Part shown: positions 1 to 5,981 of the stretch, piece after piece
Layout of the letters: each line of letters starts with the position of its first letter
Position numbering within the stretch: the stretch's first letter is position 1
NCBI GenBank assembly: GCA_002695185.1
Contig: NZOF01000054.1
Coordinates: 1-7,698, forward strand
DNA from: Erythrobacter sp.
Lineage (GTDB): Bacteria; Pseudomonadota; Alphaproteobacteria; Sphingomonadales; Sphingomonadaceae
Length of the DNA: 7,698 bases
Direction: 5' to 3'
Made by a program: the position numbers and the translations under genes
The notes under the pieces: model-generated
What the model was told of the DNA's origin: nothing
Seen by the model: only the letters and a program-made list of their open reading frames with translations
The model's database searches: none

Positions 1-2
1 GC

Positions 3-203
3 GCCGATTTTATGAAGCTGATGACGGTGCAGCTTCAGAACCAGGACGCTTTCAACCCGGTCGATAACACCGAGATGCTCGCGCAGATGGCGCAGTTCAC
101 TCAGCTGGCAAATTCGAGTGAGATGGCCAGCACCCTCCAGCAGATCCGTGATCGTCTCGATCTGCTGGCACCCCAGTCTTCAACCGATACGATCCAGGAG
201 TAA
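3..203 (+). CDS. flgD: Flagellar hook-cap protein FlgD, 3' part only
   Basis: FlgD caps the growing hook and guides polymerisation of FlgE outside the cell. The gene begins upstream of the window; the visible frame gives 66 residues and a TAA stop at 201-203. An in-frame ATG at 12 is internal, because the FlgD signature already runs across it. The stretch MKLMTVQLQNQDAFNPVDNT followed by EMLAQMAQFTQL matches the conserved FlgD core (in Salmonella, FLTLL-x-QLKNQDPTNP and later QLAQ). The usual Asp-Pro of the QNQDP motif is Asp-Ala here. After this core there are only about 35 residues, whereas the enterobacterial protein continues for roughly 140 more through its Tudor-like and Fn3-like domains. 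The protein therefore ends just after the N-terminal region. The stop is 6 bases before flgE, which leaves no room for a frameshifted remainder. Family identity is secure; how the short form works is unknown from sequence. Confidence 0.9.
   Translation, partial: ADFMKLMTVQLQNQDAFNPVDNTEMLAQMAQFTQLANSSEMASTLQQIRDRLDLLAPQSSTDTIQE
196..200 (+). promoter_or_regulatory. Ribosome binding site of flgE
   Basis: AGGAG lies 9 bases before the ATG at 210 and overlaps the last codons of flgD. It fixes the flgE start and suggests that translation of the two genes is coupled. Confidence 0.75.
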
Positions 204-209
204 TTCGCC

Positions 210-1016
210 ATGTCCTTCTATACCTCGCTGAGCGGCTTGCGGAATGCGCAGTCCGACATGGGCGTTGTTTCGCACAATATCGCCAACGCCGAGACCAATG
301 GATTCAAGAAGTCCGATACGAACTTCGCCGACCTTATGGCGAGCTCGGCAAATTCGGACCCGCGCATGATGATCGGCATCGGTTCGTCTGTGGATTCGAT
401 CACTCAGGATTTCGACATGGGTCCGGTCGAGCAGACCGGTTCGGCGCTCGACATGGTGATCACCGGCGACGGGTTCTTCGCGACATCGTCGATGAGCGAT
501 GGCTCTGTCCTCTATACCCGCAACGGCGGCTTCCGGATGGATGAGGTTGGCAATATCCAGGACGGCCAGAACAATGTTCTGCAGATCTTCGCTCCGGGCG
601 CCAATCCTGCGGTAGACGCGCCCGTCAATGCGGTAGTGCCGCTGACGAACGCGGCTGGCTCGGAATACTCGGGTGTGACCGTCAACAAGGATGGCTCGAT
701 GGTCGTCTCCTATGCTGACGGTTCGAGCGAAGCGCTCGGTACCGTCGCGATCGCGGGCTTCATTCAGCCGACTGGCCTTCGCCAGGAAGGGCAGACGAAG
801 TGGAGCGCGACCGGCATCTCGGGCAATCCGGCCTTCGGCGCGCCCGGAACGGGCCGCTTTGGCGGCGTCCTCTCGGGTGCGATCGAGCGCTCGAATGTCG
901 ACCTTTCGGAAGAGCTGGTGAATCTGATCACGGCACAGCGCTACTTCCAGGCCAATGCGAAGGCGATCGATACGGCAAGCCAGATCAGCCAGACCGTCAT
1001 CAATCTGAGGACCTGA
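210..1016 (+). CDS. flgE: Flagellar hook protein FlgE, short form lacking the D2 domain
   Basis: FlgE polymerises outside the cell into the hook, the flexible joint between rod and filament. The 268-residue product opens with the axial-protein N terminus (residues 1-41), including the rod/hook motif SHNIANAETNGFKK at 21-34. Residues 64-90 (ITQDFDMG, then ALDMVITGDGFF) and the VLYTRNGGF segment at 100-108 match FlgE. The C-terminal part carries the FlgE-type run EGQTKWSATG (193-202), then GTGRFG and SNVDLSEELVNLITAQR (228-244), ending NLRT. This tail resembles E. coli FlgE more than FlgG or FlgF. E. coli FlgE has about 400 residues; the missing block falls between roughly residues 125 and 160 here, where the D2 outer domain would sit, so the protein looks like D0 plus D1 only. 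It has no cysteine. Its place directly after flgD supports the assignment over a second FlgG-like rod protein. Confidence 0.9.
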   Translation: MSFYTSLSGLRNAQSDMGVVSHNIANAETNGFKKSDTNFADLMASSANSDPRMMIGIGSSVDSITQDFDMGPVEQTGSALDMVITGDGFFATSSMSDGSVLYTRNGGFRMDEVGNIQDGQNNVLQIFAPGANPAVDAPVNAVVPLTNAAGSEYSGVTVNKDGSMVVSYADGSSEALGTVAIAGFIQPTGLRQEGQTKWSATGISGNPAFGAPGTGRFGGVLSGAIERSNVDLSEELVNLITAQRYFQANAKAIDTASQISQTVINLRT

Positions 1017-1018
1017 TT

Positions 1019-1762
1019 ATGGATCGTCTGATCTATAGCGCGGTCTCGGGCATGAGCGCGTCGATGGTCCAGCAACGGGCCATCGCGAGCAACATGGCAA
1101 ACGCCCAGACGTCAGGATTCAAGGCTGAGATCCTCGATGCGCGGCCTGTCACCTTGAAGGGCGGTCCCGTCGAGCTTCGCGCGATGAACCGGACCGAGGT
1201 TCGGGGCGCATCCCTGACCGATGGGTCCGTCACCGAGACGGGCGGGCCGCTTGATATCGCGATGCAGGGCAACGTGATGCTTGCGGTTCAATCGCTCGAT
1301 GGAAGCGAGGTCTATACCCGCCGCGGTGATCTCACCATCACCGCCGGCGGAGTCCTCCAGACAGGTGACGGAATGCCGGTGCTGGGCGCCGGCGGCCCGA
1401 TCACGGTCCCGGTGGGCGGTGATATCGCTATTGCGCCCGATGGAGGAGTCATGCTGTCGGATCCGGCTGATCCGCAAGCAGCGCCCGTCCAGATTGACCG
1501 GATCAAGCTTACGAGCACGGCCGGCACGGATATTGCGAAGGGCCTCGATGGTCAGTTTCGCGTGCGGGGCGGAGGCGTCTTGCCTGAAGACCTTGATGCC
1601 AAAGTGATCACTGGCTCGCTCGAGCAATCCAATGTCACGACTTCCGAGGTGCTGGTCGAGATGATCGAAGCCCAGCGCCTCTTCGACATTCGTACCAACG
1701 TCGTTTCAACTGCGCGCGATCTCGATGAGAGCAGCGCGCGGCTGATGCGCATCGATCGCTGA
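1019..1762 (+). CDS. flgF: Flagellar basal-body proximal rod protein FlgF
   Basis: FlgF is a minor structural subunit of the rod, exported by the flagellar type III system. The start is the ATG at 1019, two bases after the flgE stop, with GAGGA upstream inside the end of flgE. The frame is open further upstream to an ATG at 800, but that extension lies inside flgE in another frame and is not flagellar-like. The 247-residue product starts MDRLIYSAVSGM, typical of FlgF, with the rod motif ASNMANAQTSGFK at 23-35. VYTRRGDLTI (98-107) matches the shared rod/hook core, and LEQSNVTTSEVLVEMIEAQR (201-220) is the conserved C-terminal helix. The length is close to the 251 residues of Salmonella FlgF. 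It lies between flgE and flgG, as in the enterobacterial operon. Confidence 0.93.
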   Translation: MDRLIYSAVSGMSASMVQQRAIASNMANAQTSGFKAEILDARPVTLKGGPVELRAMNRTEVRGASLTDGSVTETGGPLDIAMQGNVMLAVQSLDGSEVYTRRGDLTITAGGVLQTGDGMPVLGAGGPITVPVGGDIAIAPDGGVMLSDPADPQAAPVQIDRIKLTSTAGTDIAKGLDGQFRVRGGGVLPEDLDAKVITGSLEQSNVTTSEVLVEMIEAQRLFDIRTNVVSTARDLDESSARLMRIDR

Positions 1763-1767
1763 AAGGA
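1763..1767 (+). promoter_or_regulatory. Ribosome binding site of flgG
   Basis: AAGGA lies 10 bases before the ATG at 1778, in the 15-base gap after the flgF stop. It supports that start. Confidence 0.65.
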
Positions 1768-1777
1768 AAGCTGATCC

Positions 1778-2566
1778 ATGCCTAGTTCTGCCCTTCATGT
1801 CGCCCGTACGGGGCTTGAAGCTCAAGATGCGCGCATGCGCGTTACCGCGAACAATCTTGCGAATATTGGAACGACCGGTTTCAAAAGGGATCGCGCCAAC
1901 TTTGCCACCCTCGCCTATCAGGCCGCGCGCGTTGCCGGGCAGCAAAGCTCGGTGAATACGCAGTATGCCGAGGGCCTGAACCTTGGCACTGGTGTGCAGG
2001 TCCAGTCGACGAGCCGGATCGTAACGCAAGGCACGCTCAATTCGACGAACAATGCCCTTGACCTTGCGCTCGATGGCGACGGCTACTTTCAGGTCGAAAT
2101 GCCGGACGGCCAGATGGGCTACACGCGCGCTGGTAATTTTACGCGTTCGCCCGAGGGGATGATCGTGACCTCGCAGGGTTATCCTGTGCAGCCACAGATC
2201 AATCTCCCTGAAGGCGCGACATCGATCACGATTTCGACGGATGGGACGGTATCGGCGATGGTCGACGGTGACGCGGCGCCTGTAGAACTGGGTCAGCTGA
2301 CGATCGCGAACTTCGCAAATCCAGGGGGTCTCCAGCCCTTGTCGGGCAACTTTCTGCAGGAAACAGCCGGAAGCGGCCCGGTCATGCTGGGCATCGCCGG
2401 CGAAGAAGGCCGGGGCAATGTGCAGCAAGGTATGCTCGAGGGTTCGAATGTGAATGTCGTTCAGGAACTGGTCGACATGATCGAAACGCAGCGCGCCTAC
2501 GAGATCAATTCGAAGATGATCTCGTCTGTCGACGAAATGCTGCGCAACGCAAACCAGACCCTCTAA
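1778..2566 (+). CDS. flgG: Flagellar basal-body distal rod protein FlgG
   Basis: FlgG forms the rigid distal rod that passes through the P and L rings. The 262-residue product is full length (about 260 in Salmonella). It begins MPSSALHVARTGLEAQDARM and carries the rod motif TANNLANIGTTGFKRDRANF at 23-42. Residues 46-66 (AYQAARVAGQQSSVNTQYAEG, followed by LNLGTGV) form the FlgG-specific insertion. That segment distinguishes FlgG from FlgE and is associated with the straight, rigid rod. Later landmarks are LDGDGYFQVEMPDG, YTRAGNFTRS and the C-terminal LEGSNVNVVQELVDMIETQR from residue 220. No cysteine is present. It is the best conserved protein of the window and needs no special explanation. 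Confidence 0.97.
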   Translation: MPSSALHVARTGLEAQDARMRVTANNLANIGTTGFKRDRANFATLAYQAARVAGQQSSVNTQYAEGLNLGTGVQVQSTSRIVTQGTLNSTNNALDLALDGDGYFQVEMPDGQMGYTRAGNFTRSPEGMIVTSQGYPVQPQINLPEGATSITISTDGTVSAMVDGDAAPVELGQLTIANFANPGGLQPLSGNFLQETAGSGPVMLGIAGEEGRGNVQQGMLEGSNVNVVQELVDMIETQRAYEINSKMISSVDEMLRNANQTL

Positions 2567-2570
2567 GATC

Positions 2571-3224
2571 ATGCGGGGGATCATCTTTGCCACCGCCGTC
2601 AGCCTCGCTTGCGCTTCGATAGCGCAGGCGCAGGATGTAGAGGCCCAATACGAGCCGGCGATGCCGTTGCCAGCTGCGCCGCCTGCTAACAATGGCGGCA
2701 TCTTCCAGCCTTCGAACGGCTACACCGGATTGTATGAGGGCACACGCGCTCATCGCGTAGGCGATCTCGTCACGATCCTGCTGATTGAAAGGACGGTCAC
2801 GTCGAAGTCCGTCCAGTCAGAGACCGATCGCAGCGGTAGCGTGGCATTGTTTCCCCCTTTGACGGGTCCATTCGCATTTCTTTCGCCCAGTGACCTTAAA
2901 GCTTCGGGCAGAGGGTCGTTCAATGGAGAGGGTAGTGCAGGTCAGTCCAGTTCTCTGGCGACCTCGCTTGCCGTCACCATCGTCGACGTGCGTCCTAATG
3001 GGACCGCGCTTGTGCAAGGGGAAAAGCGAATGCTGCTGAGCCAGGGGGATGAATGGGTGCGCTTTAGCGGCATCATCCGTCTGGCAGACGTCGATGCAGA
3101 GAACACGGTGCTCTCGTCCCGTGTTGCCGATGCCTATGTCGAATATTCCGGCAAGGGCTCCCTGCAGCGGTCGAGTAGGCCAGGTTGGCTTACTCGCTTC
3201 TTCTCAATCATCAGCCCGTTCTGA
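2571..3224 (+). CDS. flgH: Flagellar L-ring protein FlgH
   Basis: FlgH forms the L-ring, the outer-membrane bearing around the rod. It is exported by Sec rather than by the flagellar system. The 217-residue product has an N-terminal signal (MRGIIFATAVSLACASIAQA), then a proline- and alanine-rich linker. Conserved FlgH blocks follow: IFQPSNGYTGLYEG (44-57), HRVGDLVTILLIE (61-73), SFNGEGSAG (116-124), VQGEKRMLLSQGDEWVRFSG (148-167), NTVLSSRVADAYVEYSGKG (178-196) and the terminal WLTRFFSIISPF. FlgH is normally a lipoprotein. The only cysteine (14) sits in SLAC, which fits a loose lipobox but has Ser rather than Leu at -3. An AQA signal peptidase I site follows at 18-20. The start is 4 bases after the flgG stop and has no strong ribosome binding site, so coupling to flgG is likely. 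Confidence 0.95.
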   Translation: MRGIIFATAVSLACASIAQAQDVEAQYEPAMPLPAAPPANNGGIFQPSNGYTGLYEGTRAHRVGDLVTILLIERTVTSKSVQSETDRSGSVALFPPLTGPFAFLSPSDLKASGRGSFNGEGSAGQSSSLATSLAVTIVDVRPNGTALVQGEKRMLLSQGDEWVRFSGIIRLADVDAENTVLSSRVADAYVEYSGKGSLQRSSRPGWLTRFFSIISPF

Positions 3225-3226
3225 GG
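3223..3226 (+). promoter_or_regulatory. Ribosome binding site of flgI
   Basis: GAGG overlaps the flgH stop codon and lies 7 bases before the ATG at 3234, supporting that start. Confidence 0.55.
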
Positions 3227-3233
3227 TTTCCCG

Positions 3234-4340
3234 ATGCGACGCTTCCTCACTCTTCTCACTTTGGCATTGAGCGCCATTGGCGGCTTGACTGCCCTTCCCG
3301 CTCAGGCGGAGCGGGTTCGCGATTTGGGCCAGTTCCAAGGCGTAAGATCGAACCAGCTCACCGGTTACGGCATCGTCGTTGGCCTGCCGGGTACCGGCGA
3401 TGACAACCTCGAATATGTGACGCAGGCCATGAAGGGCGTTTCAGGCCGTATGGGCCTGCAGCTTCCGCCGGGGGTTCAGCCCAACCTTAAGAACGCGGCG
3501 GCGGTGATCGTGACTGCTGATCTCCCGGCGTTTGCCAAGCCTGGTCAGCGGATTGATGTGACGGTTTCGACGATGGGAAAGGCAAAGTCGCTTCGCGGCG
3601 GCGCGCTCATTTTGACACCTCTGTATGGTGCTGACGGGCAGATCTACGCCATGGCCCAAGGCAATCTGGCTGTGGGCGGACTTGGCGTGTCTGCCGCCGA
3701 TGGTTCGCGAGTTACTGTAAACGTGCCGACGGTCGGACGGATTGCTGACGGTGCAAGCGTTGAGCGATCCGTCGGCACCGGCTTCGAAGATGCAGCTGTC
3801 GTTCGCTACAATCTTTTTACGGCAGACTTCCTGACTGCGAACAGGGTGCGCGACGCGATCAACAGCATGTTGCCAGGAACGGCGTCCGTTGAGGATGGTG
3901 TTACGCTGGCTTTGCGTCTTCCGCCTGGGGCGGATCGGCGGGCCAGCTTGATGGCCTCGATCGAAATGCTCGACGTGAACCCTGCAGAGACAGCGGCAAA
4001 GGTCGTGGTCAATTCGCGAACGGGGACGGTCGTCATCAATAGTGCGGTCCGGCTTTCGCCTGCCGCGATCAGCCACGGCACCCTCACAGTCCGTATTGAT
4101 GAAAATCCGATGGTGATCCAGCCAGGCCCGTTCTCTGACGGCCGAACTGCATTGGAGCCGAATAGCGAGATCTCGATCGAAGAAGGCGAAGGCCGCGTGG
4201 CGATGTTCGAGCCTGGGGCATCTTTGTCCGAGATCGTAGATGCGCTGAATCTCCTCGGGGTTGGGGCCTCTGATCTCGTGGCAATTCTCGAAGCTTTGAA
4301 ACAGGCCGGCGCGCTGAAGGCCGAAATGGTGATCTTGTGA
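3234..4340 (+). CDS. flgI: Flagellar P-ring protein FlgI
   Basis: FlgI forms the P-ring in the periplasm at the peptidoglycan layer, around the distal rod. The 368-residue product is full length (about 365 in E. coli). A Sec signal peptide covers residues 1-25 (basic MRR, hydrophobic core, LPAQA cleavage site), giving a mature start ERVRDLGQFQGVRSNQLTGYG. Other family blocks are VVGLPGTGDD (48-57), NLKNAAAVIVTADLPAF (84-100), GKAKSLRGGALILTPLYGADG (115-135), YAMAQGNLAVGG (138-149) and VVVNSRTGTVVIN (257-269). The C-terminal LLGVGASDLVAILEALKQAGALKAE (340-364) is the usual FlgI end. The protein has no cysteine. The two positions that carry the disulfide pair in E. coli FlgI align with Ala277 and Ala360. 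FlgI assembly usually needs the periplasmic chaperone FlgA, which is not encoded in this window. Confidence 0.97.
   Translation: MRRFLTLLTLALSAIGGLTALPAQAERVRDLGQFQGVRSNQLTGYGIVVGLPGTGDDNLEYVTQAMKGVSGRMGLQLPPGVQPNLKNAAAVIVTADLPAFAKPGQRIDVTVSTMGKAKSLRGGALILTPLYGADGQIYAMAQGNLAVGGLGVSAADGSRVTVNVPTVGRIADGASVERSVGTGFEDAAVVRYNLFTADFLTANRVRDAINSMLPGTASVEDGVTLALRLPPGADRRASLMASIEMLDVNPAETAAKVVVNSRTGTVVINSAVRLSPAAISHGTLTVRIDENPMVIQPGPFSDGRTALEPNSEISIEEGEGRVAMFEPGASLSEIVDALNLLGVGASDLVAILEALKQAGALKAEMVIL
4328..4334 (+). promoter_or_regulatory. Probable ribosome binding site of flgJ, supporting a GTG start
   Basis: GGTGATC matches the 3' half of the full anti-anti-Shine-Dalgarno string GGAGGTGATC. In that register the core would end 7 bases before the GTG at 4337 and 13 bases before the ATG at 4343, so the GTG is favoured. 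The match also encodes part of the last codons of flgI and could be chance. Confidence 0.4.
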
Positions 4341-4627
4341 CAATGGATATCAAGCCTGCAGGAATGGGGATGCCCTTGTCGGCGAAGCCCGACGCGAAGG
4401 CTGGCCTTAAAGAGGCAGCTGAAGGGTTCGAGGCGATCTTCCTTCGCCAGATGCTGGCATCGGCGCGGCAGACGAACTTTGGTTCTGAACTGTTCAACAG
4501 CAGCAGCTCGGACACCTTCAAGCAGATGCGCGACGATGCCTTTGCAGAGATGGCGTCGGAGCGCGGTGTTTTGGGCCTGTCCGATATGATTGAGGCGCAG
4601 GTGTCGCGCCATATGCCACAGGAGTAA
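4337..4627 (+). CDS. flgJ: Single-domain FlgJ-like flagellar rod-binding protein
   Basis: The product has 96 residues (94 if the ATG at 4343 is used). It corresponds to the N-terminal rod-binding domain of FlgJ, which acts as rod cap or scaffold in the periplasm. Diagnostic features are LKEAAEGFEAIFLRQMLASAR, then a Ser-rich loop (FNSSSSD), then TFKQMRDDAFAEMASERGVLGLSDMIEAQVSR. The C-terminal glucosaminidase domain of the roughly 313-residue enterobacterial FlgJ is absent. The next gene starts 6 bases after the stop, so there is no decayed remnant. Single-domain FlgJ is common outside gamma- and betaproteobacteria, where a separate lytic enzyme opens the peptidoglycan; that enzyme is not in this window. 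The GTG start overlaps the flgI stop as GTGA, an arrangement typical of coupled translation. Confidence 0.88.
   Translation: MTMDIKPAGMGMPLSAKPDAKAGLKEAAEGFEAIFLRQMLASARQTNFGSELFNSSSSDTFKQMRDDAFAEMASERGVLGLSDMIEAQVSRHMPQE
4620..4624 (+). promoter_or_regulatory. Ribosome binding site of flgK
   Basis: AGGAG lies 9 bases before the ATG at 4634, just inside the end of flgJ. It fixes the flgK start. Confidence 0.75.
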
Positions 4628-4633
4628 GCGGAT

Positions 4634-5971
4634 ATGGCATCCGACTTGTTATCGATTGCCAAGAGCGGCAGCAAGGCGGCGCGGATCGCGCTGGACATAA
4701 CCGCACATAATATCGCGAATGCATCTACGGATGGGTATATCCGCAGGTCGGCGAAGACCGAGGAAATCGCAGCGCCGGGCCCGCTGGGAAGCATCAACAA
4801 CGTGAGCCTTTCGGGCGTGCGTGTCGGCGGCATTATTCGCAACGCTGATCAATTCAGGCTGTCAGAGGTTCGCCGTACCACTGCCGATGTGTCCCGCGCG
4901 GACGCTGAGTTAAGCGGTCTCGAAAAGATCGAAACTGCGGTCGAGGGAAGCCGGATCTACGATGGCATCGTAGATTTCGAGAGCGCTCTTCAGCATTTGT
5001 CAGCGGACCCTGTAAATCCATCGCTGCGCGCCGCTGCGATTGAAGCAGCGAGGGCTGCTGCCAGCAATTTCAATGTTGCCGATGCAAGCCTGAAGGCGGT
5101 TGGTGATGGAGTGCGTTTCGAGGCCAGTGAAGGCGTGAAGAACGCGAACACGCTCATGGAAGAGATCGCGCGTGTAAACGTAAAGATGACGCGGGCCCCT
5201 GAAGGTTCGAGTGATCAGGTCGCCCTTCTTGATCGCAGGGACCATCTCTTGAAAGAGCTCTCCGGCGAAGTGGGTGTTTTCACCAGTGTCGACGCGAATA
5301 ACATGGTCGAGGTTCGCATTGGGAGTTCGACGGGTCCGGTGCTTGTGTCGCAGGGAACCAGCGCGACGATGAGCATGCAGCAGGGCGCCGACGGGACGAT
5401 TTCGTTTGAAGTAGACGGGGCAGCGGTGACGGTCGGCTCGGGGGCTTTGGCGGGTCACGAACAGGCGCTCGATGAGGTTGCAACGATGCAGACCGAACTC
5501 GATGATCTTGCCATGTCACTCGCTGATGCGGTGAACACGGTTCAGACTAACGGCAGCGCTCTCGATGGAACGCCTGGGACCGCCATGTTTGCAGGGACTG
5601 GTGCCGGTGACCTGGCGCTGGCGTTCGAAAACGGCGCTCTCATTGCCACGGCGCCGGCTGGAGCGGAGCCCAACAGCCGCGACCCCGGAAACCTCGGCGC
5701 GATGTCGGCGGCTCTGGAGACTGCAGGTGTGGCAGCCGGGGCCGACAAAATCCTTTTCGACATTTCGGCGACGGTCAAAGGCCGGTCGATTACGCGCGAT
5801 ACGCTGGCAACGATTGCCGACAATGCAACGGTGTCGCTTCAGGCGCAGGCCGGCGTCGATCTCGACGCAGAGGCAGTCAATCTCGTTCGCTACCAGCAAG
5901 CCTTCCAGGCTTCTGGGCGGGTAATGCAGGTCGCGAGCGACCTGTTCGATACAATCATCGGCATCAGGTGA
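4634..5971 (+). CDS. flgK: Flagellar hook-associated protein 1, FlgK
   Basis: FlgK is the first hook-filament junction protein, forming the ring between hook and FlgL. The 445-residue product starts MASDLLSIAKSGSKAARIAL and carries the axial motif TAHNIANASTDGYIRR at 23-38. Next come a long helical region with the family-typical FESALQHLSADPVNPSLR (about residues 116-133) and DQVALLDRRDHLLKELSGEVG (about 195-215). The C-terminal GVDLDAEAVNLVRYQQAFQASGRVMQVASDLFDTI (407-441) is the diagnostic FlgK tail. Salmonella FlgK has about 550 residues, so roughly 100 are missing, apparently from the variable surface-exposed middle; the coiled ends are intact. It has no cysteine. Its position before flgL supports the assignment. 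Confidence 0.95.
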   Translation: MASDLLSIAKSGSKAARIALDITAHNIANASTDGYIRRSAKTEEIAAPGPLGSINNVSLSGVRVGGIIRNADQFRLSEVRRTTADVSRADAELSGLEKIETAVEGSRIYDGIVDFESALQHLSADPVNPSLRAAAIEAARAAASNFNVADASLKAVGDGVRFEASEGVKNANTLMEEIARVNVKMTRAPEGSSDQVALLDRRDHLLKELSGEVGVFTSVDANNMVEVRIGSSTGPVLVSQGTSATMSMQQGADGTISFEVDGAAVTVGSGALAGHEQALDEVATMQTELDDLAMSLADAVNTVQTNGSALDGTPGTAMFAGTGAGDLALAFENGALIATAPAGAEPNSRDPGNLGAMSAALETAGVAAGADKILFDISATVKGRSITRDTLATIADNATVSLQAQAGVDLDAEAVNLVRYQQAFQASGRVMQVASDLFDTIIGIR

Positions 5972-5981
5972 GAGACCGAAC

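Noticed and set aside
150..210. Short FlgD caused by a frameshift or sequencing error
   Set aside because: Only 6 bases separate the stop from the flgE start and the flgE ribosome site overlaps the end of flgD, so no missing C-terminal sequence is present in any frame.
800..1018. Upstream extension of the flgF frame to an ATG at 800
   Set aside because: It would overlap flgE by over 200 bases, its sequence has no flagellar similarity, and the ATG at 1019 gives the exact FlgF N terminus with a ribosome site.
1706..2701. Long minus-strand open frame (331 codons) opposite flgG and flgH
   Set aside because: It lies wholly opposite well-conserved flagellar genes, its product is rich in Arg, His and Ile with no recognisable domain, and it is explained by the codon bias of the + strand genes.
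3441..4343. Minus-strand open frame of 300 codons opposite flgI
   Set aside because: Antisense shadow of a highly conserved P-ring gene; the product is arginine/histidine-rich, with no family motif and no sensible start signal.
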